The translations under genes were made by a program, and so were the position numbers. Shown here piece by piece: positions 8,937 to 17,160 of a DNA stretch of 64,000 nt. Origin of the DNA: Pseudovibrio sp000156235 (GTDB lineage: Bacteria > Pseudomonadota > Alphaproteobacteria > Rhizobiales > Stappiaceae); NCBI RefSeq assembly GCF_000156235.1, contig NZ_DS996808.1, positions 434,001-498,000 on the forward strand, given 5' to 3'. Numbering within the stretch: position 1 is the stretch's first letter; every line of letters starts with the position of its first letter. Under the pieces are notes generated by a model. That model ran no database searches and was not told the DNA's origin. It worked only from the letters and a program-made list of their open reading frames with translations.

Positions 8937-9994
8937 TACTTACCGCCAATCAGTGCAAGACCACGTGCATCAAAGTCGATGCCAACAGAGGTTCCGTTGC
9001 CGAGCAGTTCATCGGTGTTGTTGTCAATCACGAACAGCTGACCAAGATCGCTGAGCACTTCGTACTGGAAGTGATCCCCCAGATAAGCCGCGCTCTTGAT
9101 CTTGCCGGTCAGACCACCGTTCACTTCTTTGCTCAGCTTGATGGAGTTCGCCCGCGCTGCCAGTTTACCCTTACCAACGCTATGGTTCCGGCTGCGCAGG
9201 TCAAAGCCTTTGCCACCAACAACAACATTCGCGGTGTCTGCATTCACGCTGCTGATGTCACAATCGAGAATGTTCGCTTCACCAATAAAGTCTGCGATGA
9301 ACTCGGAAGCTGGGCTCTCATAGAGCTCGTAAGGCGTACCGTCCTGCTCGATGATACCGTCGCGCATCACAACAATACGGTCGGAAACAGCAAGTGCTTC
9401 TTCCTGGTCGTGGGTTACGTAAACAGCTGTGAAATCAAGGCGTTGCTGGATCTCGCGGATCTCGGTACGCACCAGACGGCGCAGGCGGGCGTCCAGGTTG
9501 GAGAGCGGCTCATCGAGCAGCAGAACCTGCGGCTCCAGAACGAGCGCGCGCGCCACAGCCACACGCTGCTGCTGACCACCGGAAAGCTCGGAAGGAAGAC
9601 GCGGTGCCTTTTCCCGGAGGCCAACAAGGTCCAGCCCTTTCAGAGCCATCTCTTCTGCATCTTTGAAGCCGCTGGATTCCAGACCGTACTTTACGTTCTC
9701 CAGCACGGTCATGTGCGGGAACAGAGCGTAGGACTGAAACACCATGGAAACGTCACGCTGGTTTGGTGGAAGACGGGTAACGTCATCTCCCCCAATCATG
9801 ATGCGACCAGAGGTCGGGGTCTCCAACCCTGCAATCATGCGCAGGGTTGTTGTCTTGCCACATCCGGATGGCCCCAGAAGGGTTACCAGCTGGCCCGGTT
9901 CAATAACCAGATTGAGATCCGGGATTGCAGTAAAGTCGCCGTAGTTTTTGCCGACATTTTCGAAGCGGACCTGACCAAATTTTGCATGTGTCAT
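8936..9994 (-). CDS. ABC transporter ATPase (FbpC/PotA/AfuC-like)
   Basis: The 352-residue nucleotide-binding subunit of an importer. Walker A LLGPSGCGKTTTLRM, Q-loop, signature LSGGQQQRVAVARAL, Walker B VLLLDEPLSNLDA and H-loop VYVTHDQEEAL are all present. The C-terminal 110 residues (about 240-352, ILDCDISSVNADTANVV onward) form a TOBE-like regulatory domain. The start overlaps the permease stop by ATGA. The family transports iron(III), spermidine, phosphonates or sugar phosphates. Confidence 0.92.
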   Translation of the reverse strand: MTHAKFGQVRFENVGKNYGDFTAIPDLNLVIEPGQLVTLLGPSGCGKTTTLRMIAGLETPTSGRIMIGGDDVTRLPPNQRDVSMVFQSYALFPHMTVLENVKYGLESSGFKDAEEMALKGLDLVGLREKAPRLPSELSGGQQQRVAVARALVLEPQVLLLDEPLSNLDARLRRLVRTEIREIQQRLDFTAVYVTHDQEEALAVSDRIVVMRDGIIEQDGTPYELYESPASEFIADFIGEANILDCDISSVNADTANVVVGGKGFDLRSRNHSVGKGKLAARANSIKLSKEVNGGLTGKIKSAAYLGDHFQYEVLSDLGQLFVIDNNTDELLGNGTSVGIDFDARGLALIGGK

Positions 9995-12201
9995 GCTGCG
10001 GCTTCCTTCAGTTTTCCCTGAGCAGGAGATTTTTGAGTAGTTTCTGGACGACGGAGTTTTCTTTCACCAACCAGCAGCTGGAAGATGAGAATGACGGTGA
10101 CCATCACGAAGATGAGGACGGAGCTGTAGGCAATCGCCACGCCGTATTCGCCGTTTTCAACCAGACCGACCACATAGGCCGTCGCCATGTTGTATTTTGC
10201 GCTCACAAGGAAAATGACCGCAGAGATGGATGTGATTGCACGCACGAAGCTGTACACCAGTGCCGCCTGAATGGCTGGACGCAGCAGTGGCAGGATCACT
10301 TTCTTCAGCGTGCGTGCACTGTTCGCACCCAGTGTCAGGGATGCTTCATCCAGGTTCCTATCCAGCTGGGACATTGCTGCCACGCCGCCGCGCACACCCA
10401 CTGGCATGTTACGGAACACGAAGCAGAAGATCAGGATCAGAGCTGTACCGGTCATCTGCAGCGGTGGCAGGTTGAACGCGAGGATGTAGCTGATACCAAT
10501 CACGGTGCCCGGAATTGCGAAACTCATCATCAGGCCGAATTCAAAGGCAGATTTGCCCGGGAAGTCCTGGCGAACGATGAGCCATGCGGACAGGATGCCA
10601 ACTGCAGCGGTCAGTGGAGCTGCTGCAAGAGCGATCCACATTGTGGTCCAGAAGCTGTTCCACGCAACACCGGTGAAGGCAAAGCCGTTTTCGAACGAGA
10701 TGGAGAATGCGGTGATGTAGTGCGCCAGCGTGACGCTGTGGTCCAGACCCCAGACTTTCACGAAGCCGCCGAACAGGATCAAGCCGTAAACTGCAACGGT
10801 GAACAGGCTCCACAGAGCAACGATTGTGCCGACTGGGATAGAGATACGCTTTGGCAGTTTCGCATAGCGGCCACCATCGCCCTTACCGGTCACAGTTGCG
10901 AAGTTACGCTTACCAAGCCACATACGCTGCGCAAAGAACGCGGAGAGCGTGAAGCCAAGAAGGATGATCGCGAGAACAGCTGCGCGGGATGGATCGCTCT
11001 GCGCACCAACAACCGCGAAGAAGATTTCAGTTGAGAGCACACCGCCGTTGCCGCCCAGAACCATCGGGTTACCGAAGTCAGCCATGGACTCGATGAAGCC
11101 GATCAGGAAGGCGTTTGCCAGACCCGGTGCCATCAGCGGCAAGGACACTTTACGGAAGGTTCTCCAGCGGCCAGAACGCATGGTCTGACTTGCTTCTTCC
11201 AGCGACGGGCTAATGCCTTCAACTACGCCAACCAGAACGAGGAAGGAGATTGGTGTGAAGCTGAGCATCTGCGCAATCCAGATGCCTGGCAGACCGTAAA
11301 TCCAGCGGCCCAGCTCAAGTCCGGTTGCAGCTTCAATAGCTTCAGTAACAAAACCTGTACGGCCCAGCATCAGCGTCAGGGACAGACCAATCACGAATGG
11401 AGGGGTGATGATTGGCAGGATGCTGAGGATGCGCAGACCTTTGCGGAATGGCATCTGCGTACGTGTCACGATCAGCGCGAAGGCAAGGCCCAGCAGTGTA
11501 GAACCAGCAGCTGTCGCAAGAGCAAGGAACAGTGTGCGCCACGCGATACCGCAGGACTTGCCAGCCAGACAGCCGAGCGACCAGATCTGCGGATCAACGA
11601 TGTTACGGGCCACACCATCTGTCGAGAAGTTGCCGCGGAAATCCTGAAAGGCACCGGCGAACATGGACAGAATTGGATAGAAAACAAAGGTCGCTACAAG
11701 CAGGATCAAAAGGGAGACGGCAGTCAGAACGATCGCGTCGCCTTTGAGAGCGCCCTTTTCAGCAAGACCAAATGAAATGAAAGTGGTGAATGTGAGAGCA
11801 AGAAGAACCGCACCGGCACCGAACGCAGGCTGACCATCTACCTGGCCAAACATTGCCTCCAGCACGCTCCAGTTCCAGCCGCGCAGGCCGATGGAGAGAC
11901 CTTCCAGCACCATCCAGAACAAGCCCAGAGCACCGATCATGGCAATGGTTTTGCCACGGCGACCCGGCTTAGCCTTCAAGCGCAGATAACCTGCAGCACC
12001 AACAAGAACAAACACTGGGAGCAATTGCAGCTTTCCAAGGAAAAGCTGGAAAAAGCCCGGCCAATAGCGCTCTTTGCTCAGGAAATCCAGAACCCATTCG
12101 CCGCCAAAAAAGCCGCTGCGAATGTGGAACCAAGGCAATATAAACAACCCAAGGACGCCGCATATGAGTGCGAGGTCCAGCCGACGATTTTCATTTGTCA
12201 T
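9991..12201 (-). CDS. ABC transporter permease, tandem (FbpB/AfuB-like)
   Basis: A 736-residue inner-membrane protein holding two BPD-transport permease domains. The EAA loops can be seen as EEASQTMRSGRWRTFRKVSLPLMAPG in the first half and DEASLTLGANSARTLKKVILPLLRP in the second. It is longer than the usual 500-570-residue FbpB because of about 150-180 extra N-terminal residues with several further membrane helices. It works with the ATPase (overlap ATGA) and the binding protein 60 bases upstream. Confidence 0.9.
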   Translation of the reverse strand: MTNENRRLDLALICGVLGLFILPWFHIRSGFFGGEWVLDFLSKERYWPGFFQLFLGKLQLLPVFVLVGAAGYLRLKAKPGRRGKTIAMIGALGLFWMVLEGLSIGLRGWNWSVLEAMFGQVDGQPAFGAGAVLLALTFTTFISFGLAEKGALKGDAIVLTAVSLLILLVATFVFYPILSMFAGAFQDFRGNFSTDGVARNIVDPQIWSLGCLAGKSCGIAWRTLFLALATAAGSTLLGLAFALIVTRTQMPFRKGLRILSILPIITPPFVIGLSLTLMLGRTGFVTEAIEAATGLELGRWIYGLPGIWIAQMLSFTPISFLVLVGVVEGISPSLEEASQTMRSGRWRTFRKVSLPLMAPGLANAFLIGFIESMADFGNPMVLGGNGGVLSTEIFFAVVGAQSDPSRAAVLAIILLGFTLSAFFAQRMWLGKRNFATVTGKGDGGRYAKLPKRISIPVGTIVALWSLFTVAVYGLILFGGFVKVWGLDHSVTLAHYITAFSISFENGFAFTGVAWNSFWTTMWIALAAAPLTAAVGILSAWLIVRQDFPGKSAFEFGLMMSFAIPGTVIGISYILAFNLPPLQMTGTALILIFCFVFRNMPVGVRGGVAAMSQLDRNLDEASLTLGANSARTLKKVILPLLRPAIQAALVYSFVRAITSISAVIFLVSAKYNMATAYVVGLVENGEYGVAIAYSSVLIFVMVTVILIFQLLVGERKLRRPETTQKSPAQGKLKEAAA

Positions 12202-12260
12202 TTGGAAAGAACCAGATTTTTTGGGGAAACGGGGCAGGCTTCAGCCCGCCCCGATCTCAA

Positions 12261-13286
12261 TCAGTTTGCAGCAGCGCCAACTTCCATGTCCCAGCGTGCC
12301 AGCAGGTTTCTGCGGCGGTCGCTGCTTCCGTATTCAGCAAAATCGTAGTCGATCAGACGTACATTTTCGAGCTTCGGAGCTGCTTCTGGCTGAGTAGAAC
12401 CCTTGTTGGATGGGATCTGGTAGGAACCAGTTTCAGCCATCAGGTTCTGTGCTTCTGGAGTGAGCACCCAATCGTAGAATACTTTTGCAGCATCTGGGTT
12501 TGGCGAACCATCGATGAGAGACATGGAGCCGATTTCGTAACCGGTGCCTTCACATGGCGCGACAACCTCGATTGGGAAACCTGCTTCTGCCTGCTTTACA
12601 GCGTCGTGCATGAACACGATGCCGAGGCCTGCTTCACCGCGGGCTGCAGCCTTAACAGGTGCGGAGCCAGACTTGGTGTACTGTGAAACGTTCTTGCCCA
12701 GAGCCAACAGGTATTCGAAGGCTTCTTCTTCACCCATCAGCTGAACGAGAGTAGCAAGCGCGGTGTAAGCAGTGCCGGAAGAGTTAGGATCTGCAATAGA
12801 GATCTCACCCTTCAGAGCAGGGTTGAGCAGGTCAGACCAGCACTTAGGACCTTCAATGCCCTTTTTCGCGAGGATCTCTTTGTTGTAGCCCCAGCCAAGT
12901 GCGCCGGAGTACACGCCTACAGTGCGGTAGCCAGAAGTTTCTGCCTGAGCAACAGCCCATGGAAGAAGTTCTTCAAGCATTGGCGACTTGTAAGCCACTG
13001 AGAGCTGATCGTTTGCTGCCTGCAGATGCGGATCACCGGTACCACCCCACCATACGTCCGTCTGCGGATTGCGAGCTTCTGCACGGATCTTTGCATAAGC
13101 TTCACCTGAAGAAAGACGGATCATGCTGACGTCAGTGCCTGTCTTTTCTTCAAACTTTGCTGCGAGCTTTTCACAAAGTGCGTTGTCAGCAGAACAGATC
13201 ATGCTCAGTTCATCTGCTGAAGCCGCGCTTGCACCTGCACCCACAATAAGGGTTGCACCCAACAAAGCTGTCTTAATGGATTTCAT
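12261..13286 (-). CDS. ABC transporter periplasmic binding protein (AfuA/FbpA-like)
   Basis: A 341-residue binding protein starting at ATG 13286 after GGGAGGAG; the first 24 residues (MKSIKTALLGATLIVGAGASAASA) are a signal peptide. NPQTDVWWGGTGDPHLQAA, GVYSGALGWGYN and GEISIADPNSSGTAYTAL resemble the COG1840 group, which includes the hexose-phosphate binder AfuA and ferric-iron binders. Tyr pairs typical of FbpA iron sites are not obvious. It is the first gene of binding protein, permease, ATPase, phosphatase and has a LacI-type operator 24-37 bases upstream of its start. Confidence 0.88.
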   Translation of the reverse strand: MKSIKTALLGATLIVGAGASAASADELSMICSADNALCEKLAAKFEEKTGTDVSMIRLSSGEAYAKIRAEARNPQTDVWWGGTGDPHLQAANDQLSVAYKSPMLEELLPWAVAQAETSGYRTVGVYSGALGWGYNKEILAKKGIEGPKCWSDLLNPALKGEISIADPNSSGTAYTALATLVQLMGEEEAFEYLLALGKNVSQYTKSGSAPVKAAARGEAGLGIVFMHDAVKQAEAGFPIEVVAPCEGTGYEIGSMSLIDGSPNPDAAKVFYDWVLTPEAQNLMAETGSYQIPSNKGSTQPEAAPKLENVRLIDYDFAEYGSSDRRRNLLARWDMEVGAAAN

Positions 13287-13309
13287 AATAACTCCTCCCA
13301 AACACGTTG

Positions 13310-13323
13310 TGTACACGTGTACA
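13310..13323. promoter_or_regulatory. LacI-type operator TGTACACGTGTACA
   Basis: A perfect 14-bp palindrome with the central CG typical of LacI/GalR operators. It lies in the gap between the divergent ABC operon and the LacI-family gene; the half-site TGTAC recurs at 13416 over the regulator's start. Confidence 0.8.
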
Positions 13324-13414
13324 TAATATAGTCGGCTAAATTTTTGCAATGTCAACTTTATTCCAAGAAAGACTAATTTATTTTATGGATATTTCCTGAT
13401 ATGGAGATGCAACC

Positions 13415-14467
13415 GTGTACAAAAATCAGCGAAATTTGATGTCGGAAAAAGTGTCTTCAAGAAAGCAGCAGGTCAGGGCTGAGGACGTGGCGCGCCACGC
13501 AGGTGTCTCCCGTGTTTCAGTGTCCAGAACCTTCACTCCGGGGGCCAGTGTTTCCGCCGCTACACGCGCTAAGGTATTGAAATCCGCAGAAATACTAGGG
13601 TACCGCGTAAACCGCCTTGCAAGCAGCCTCAACCGCTCTGAGAGTGGCATCGTGGCGCTCATCGCAGCCGAGATTGATACGCCGCACCGTTCTGCGATGA
13701 TCGCTGAACTCTCTGACAAGCTACAGGCCGCTGGCAAGGTAACAATGCTTATCAACACCAGTGGATATGAGGAGCGTGTGAAGGATGCTTTGCTGCAAGC
13801 AATCAGTTTTCGCACAGAAGCAGCGATCATTTTGTCTGGTGCACCGGACCCCTCCTTAGCCGACACATGTTTTAGCAATGGCATGAAGCTGGTGTTGATC
13901 AACCGTGAGGAAGACTTCCCCGGTTCTCTGCAGATTGGGCCAGATAACAGAGCTGCTGGTAAGACCGCGCTGAAGGCTCTTTTGCGTGCAGGATGCAAGC
14001 GAATCGCCCTTGCAAACTCCGCAAACGCGACCTGGAGCATTCTTGAACGCCAGAAAGGCTTTGTGGATGCAGCTGAAGAAGCTGGGGTTGAGGTTCTGAG
14101 CGAAGTGGGCGGCCTCACGTCCTATCAGGCCGGTCTGGAACTGGGCACTGCACTGCTGGATAGGGAAGACCGTCCTGATGGCATTTTCTGTACAACTGAC
14201 CTGATTGCCTGCGGTGTGATTGATGCTGCTCGCCAACGGTTTGGCCTGCGCACACCGGATGATCTTTCTGTCATCGGCTTTGATGATATCGCGCAGGCAG
14301 AGTGGGAAGGCTATGACCTGACCACCTTCGCACAGCCAACGGATCAGATCATCGAGAAGTGTCTGGAATGGTGCACCACAGAGCGACCAGACACCGAAAC
14401 GGTGAAACTGCCTGCCAAGTTTGTTTGGCGCAACAGCGTGCAGAAAGCACGCATCCCGTTGAAGTAG
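13415..14467 (+). CDS. LacI-family transcriptional regulator
   Basis: A sugar- or ligand-responsive repressor of up to 350 residues. The HTH and hinge are VRAEDVARHAGVSRVSVSRTF then LGYRVNRLASSLNRSESG; the periplasmic-binding-like effector domain follows with DGIFCTTDLIACGVIDAARQ and LSVIGFDDIAQAEW. GTG 13415 has GGAG eight bases upstream; ATG 13439 (MSEKVSS) is the alternative. Divergent from the ABC transporter operon, with a palindromic operator in between, so it most likely represses that operon. Confidence 0.9.
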   Translation: MYKNQRNLMSEKVSSRKQQVRAEDVARHAGVSRVSVSRTFTPGASVSAATRAKVLKSAEILGYRVNRLASSLNRSESGIVALIAAEIDTPHRSAMIAELSDKLQAAGKVTMLINTSGYEERVKDALLQAISFRTEAAIILSGAPDPSLADTCFSNGMKLVLINREEDFPGSLQIGPDNRAAGKTALKALLRAGCKRIALANSANATWSILERQKGFVDAAEEAGVEVLSEVGGLTSYQAGLELGTALLDREDRPDGIFCTTDLIACGVIDAARQRFGLRTPDDLSVIGFDDIAQAEWEGYDLTTFAQPTDQIIEKCLEWCTTERPDTETVKLPAKFVWRNSVQKARIPLK

Positions 14468-14473
14468 GAAAGA

Positions 14474-15487
14474 TCAGGCTTGCGGTGCGAGCCTGACGTG
14501 TTCATAGGCCTCATAAAACTCAGCGAACATCTGCTGAATGCCCCGCATCGGAACCCCAAGGCTGTCGCGTTTGCTGAAATCAAAGCGCGTCGGTGGTTCT
14601 GGATCTTTGCCAAGTGGAGCAGGGAGTGCCTCCAGCGGCACGTACTCCGCGATCTCCTGATAAATCCGCGCCCAACTCCAGCTTCCGCTGAGCGCAAAGT
14701 AACGGCCTGCAGTCTTTGGGTTCTCCAGTGCAGCCAAGGACATCTTCGCCAGATCATCTGGTGAGGTCAGCGACATAGAGCCTGCTGGAACTGTGCTGTG
14801 CCAACCGGTTTTGCCGTTACGCAATTTTGCGAGAAAGCTGAGAACATGGCCTTTCAGGTGGGATGGCAGGAGCGGAGCACCGACCATCATGCTTGGCAAA
14901 AACGTACAGAATCGCATGCCATGCTCTTCAGTGAAGGCTTCAGCGGTTGCCTCCATCACGGTTTTTTGGGCCTGAGCATACTTCTGTTGCTGGATCTGCA
15001 TCTCAGCGTCAGAAATGTCTCTGTCCTCGTGCTTTTCAAAGGACGGTGTGGCAGGTTCTGCAGAAGCGGTGCTGGAGCAAAGAACAGCAGTCTTTGTACC
15101 TTGTCTCTGTGCGGCTTTCAGAATGTTCAGGCAGGCTTGCTCAGCGGGGCGGATGATCTCGCTGATGCCACGATCGCGATCCAGCTCGGCGGCAGGCGTT
15201 CCATCTGCTCCATGCTTGAGTGTTGGAATGCAAGCAATGAACACGGCTTCAGCTTGCGTTAAAGGCGCATCGAAACTCTCAGGCTCTGAGGTGTCTGCCG
15301 AAAACAGGTGAAGCCGCTCTGCTGCGCCGGGCAAATGCATCAAGCCGCTGACTTTATCGAGCTGGGAAATGTCGCGCAGGGTGCCGTTGACGCGGTAGCC
15401 GCGAGCAAGGGCTTCTTTGACCATATAGGCCCCGGCCAACCCGCTGGCGCCTGCTATGCAAATGGTTTTGACTTCCGCTTTCGACAT
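14474..15487 (-). CDS. NAD(P)-dependent SDR/NmrA-like reductase
   Basis: A 337-residue extended SDR. The Rossmann motif is ICIAGASGLAGAYMV near the N-terminus; ATG 15487 follows GGAGGG. In the usual Tyr-x-x-x-Lys site the sequence is KYAQAQKT, so the position four after Tyr is Gln and a Lys comes one later. That may mean altered catalysis or an NmrA-type sensor role. The gene is convergent with the LacI gene and divergent from the HFCD flavoprotein at 15813. Substrate unknown. Confidence 0.7.
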   Translation of the reverse strand: MSKAEVKTICIAGASGLAGAYMVKEALARGYRVNGTLRDISQLDKVSGLMHLPGAAERLHLFSADTSEPESFDAPLTQAEAVFIACIPTLKHGADGTPAAELDRDRGISEIIRPAEQACLNILKAAQRQGTKTAVLCSSTASAEPATPSFEKHEDRDISDAEMQIQQQKYAQAQKTVMEATAEAFTEEHGMRFCTFLPSMMVGAPLLPSHLKGHVLSFLAKLRNGKTGWHSTVPAGSMSLTSPDDLAKMSLAALENPKTAGRYFALSGSWSWARIYQEIAEYVPLEALPAPLGKDPEPPTRFDFSKRDSLGVPMRGIQQMFAEFYEAYEHVRLAPQA

Positions 15488-15812
15488 CAAACCCTCCAGA
15501 TCCAGCAGCCTCGCGGTTCTTGCTGAGCGGAACTGTGCCAGCACTACATTCTCATTGCACATAGGAAGTTCTGAGGCTGGGTATCAGAGGAGCTGAGGGC
15601 ACGTCCTCAAGAAACCTGAGGAGAGCAATTCAAAGAAACAATTGGAATATCCGGCCTGATTTGAGGTCATCTGACCCCAGAAAAAGACACCGCGCGATGA
15701 GCTGGCTGAGCTGTACAACAACCTCCCCTAGGGTTCAGCAGACTCCGCAATGACGCCAATCGCGCGGAACCTCCATCATTTTGAAATGAATTTCTACAGA
15801 GAGGATATTTCC

Positions 15813-16412
15813 ATGGTCACCAATGAGACACCCGATAAGGCCCGCATTTTGATTGGCGCCAGCGCATCTCTGGATGCAACACTGCTGCCCAACTATCTGC
15901 GTGAAATCAAGAATTCGATTGATTGCACACTCACCGCCATGTTCACCCCTAACGCCATCAACTTTGTGAACATGGATAGCATCGCACTGTTTGTGGACCG
16001 GGTGATTTGCGGCGATGATCCAAAGGACTGGGCGACAGACAAGCCGGGACGCATTGCAGCGGAGCACGACATTCTCGCCGTCATGCCAGCCACTGCCAAC
16101 ACGCTCTCTGCCGTAGCGCATGGGTCTTCCCTGAACCGCCTGACCACAGTCATTCTGGCAGCCGAGTTCCCTGTGCTGTTCTTCCCCGTGATGGGCGGTC
16201 CAATGTGGAAGAAGGCCTCTGTAAAACGCAATGTGGCGCAGATCCGTGAGGATGGCTATGAGGTGTGTGATCCGGTATGGCGCGAGAATTTTGACCCGCA
16301 TATGGGCAAGATCCACGGCCACCAGTCACTGCCTGATCCTGAGGTGGTGGTGGAGCAGATCAAAAAGCATCTGCCGCAGTATCAGGTGCGCAGAGAGCTT
16401 GAGCTCAGTTAA
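15813..16412 (+). CDS. tdaF: HFCD-family flavoprotein, candidate TdaF
   Basis: A 199-residue flavoprotein related to phosphopantothenoylcysteine and lantibiotic-cysteine decarboxylases. ILIGASASLDATLLPNYL is the FMN-binding start, MPATANTLSAVAHG the PATANT motif. The HFCD signature P-x-M-N-x-x-M-W reads PVMGGPMW, with Gly at the usually essential Asn, and the catalytic His before the PATANT strand appears as Arg (GRIAAEHD). TDA producers carry an HFCD flavoprotein, TdaF, thought to act in sulfur incorporation; the tdaA-E genes are 11 kb away, so the assignment is by context. Start ATG follows AGAGAGGA. The gap 15488-15812 shows only a weak hairpin (15605-15621). Confidence 0.68.
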   Translation: MVTNETPDKARILIGASASLDATLLPNYLREIKNSIDCTLTAMFTPNAINFVNMDSIALFVDRVICGDDPKDWATDKPGRIAAEHDILAVMPATANTLSAVAHGSSLNRLTTVILAAEFPVLFFPVMGGPMWKKASVKRNVAQIREDGYEVCDPVWRENFDPHMGKIHGHQSLPDPEVVVEQIKKHLPQYQVRRELELS

Positions 16413-16432
16413 GCGCTGCATGTAACCAGCAA

Positions 16433-16464
16433 AAAGCCCGCCGCTCCGAAGAATGGCGGGCTTT
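16433..16464. terminator. Bidirectional terminator
   Basis: AAAGCCCGCC and GGCGGGCTTT form a perfect 10-bp stem between the convergent flavoprotein and DUF2938 genes, with A-run before and TTTC after. Confidence 0.8.
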
Positions 16465-16482
16465 CTCGTGATCCTAAAACTA

Positions 16483-17013
16483 TCAGGATGTGGAGGAAAC
16501 AGGGGTCTCAACTGGCTTGAAAACCTTGGTTTGAACCCAAAACGCCACGTACATTCCCAATCCGAAAGAGAAATGCGTCATCAGGCTCTTCAGACGGGCG
16601 AAGTCCGGGTTTGGCCGGTTGGACGCCATGATGCCTGCACCCAACGCTGGCTGCATGATGAAGAACGGAAACACGATCATGGCAACGCCAAACAGAATGG
16701 TCAGGATCAAAGATGGTTTCTGTAACTGACGTGTGCCGAAGATCATCACAAACGCGGCCACGAAGATGACGCCAATGATGTAGTGCGCTGTCCAGCCAAT
16801 GGCGCTTTCTCCTGCAATGGGAGCGGCCCGGCGGATGCTTTCATGGTTGAACTGCCCATCCAGCATATGTCCTAGCCAGCGGCCCACGACCGAGAAATTG
16901 CTCTGCGGAATGCCAAAAAGGCTATCTGCTGCTACGGCCCAGATATCCATGAAGAGCGTGGCGCCAATGCCAACAAAGAGAATGCGGAGTGCTAAACCTG
17001 TTCGATTTTCCAT
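16483..17013 (-). CDS. DUF2938 family membrane protein
   Basis: A 176-residue protein with about four membrane helices. ILFVGIGATLFMDIWA, WTAHYIIGVIFVAAFVMIF and MQPALGAGIMASNRPNP match the DUF2938 pattern. ATG 17013 is preceded by GGAACAGG. No function is known for the family. Located just downstream of the vanadium-haloperoxidase-type gene in the same orientation but separated from it by a strong terminator, so it probably has its own promoter. Confidence 0.75.
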   Translation of the reverse strand: MENRTGLALRILFVGIGATLFMDIWAVAADSLFGIPQSNFSVVGRWLGHMLDGQFNHESIRRAAPIAGESAIGWTAHYIIGVIFVAAFVMIFGTRQLQKPSLILTILFGVAMIVFPFFIMQPALGAGIMASNRPNPDFARLKSLMTHFSFGLGMYVAFWVQTKVFKPVETPVSSTS

Positions 17014-17094
17014 AGTACCTGTTCCTTTAGATCTGCGGGTGCTTTGCCGGAAGTGGCGCTTGCATGTGCTCCCTTTTCTGGGGTGATAAAAAAA

Positions 17095-17126
17095 GCAGGC
17101 CGCGAGGGGATTGGAGTGCGGCCTGC
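17095..17126 (-). terminator. Terminator after the haloperoxidase-type gene
   Basis: GCAGGCCGC and GCGGCCTGC form a 9-bp stem; on the minus strand it is followed by TTTTTTTATC, a classic intrinsic terminator. Confidence 0.8.
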
Positions 17127-17134
17127 GAGTGCAA

Positions 17135-17160
17135 GCTAAGTCAGGAGGAGCTGACTTAGC
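17135..17160 (-). other. Perfect 10-bp hairpin overlapping the stop codon
   Basis: GCTAAGTCAG and CTGACTTAGC flank a 6-base loop; the right arm contains the stop codon of the haloperoxidase-type gene. It sits directly before the terminator, so it may stabilise the mRNA 3' end. Confidence 0.55.

Noticed and set aside
9982..11034. 350-residue plus-strand reading
   Set aside because: Low-complexity shadow of the ABC permease on the opposite strand, rich in His, Gln and Cys.
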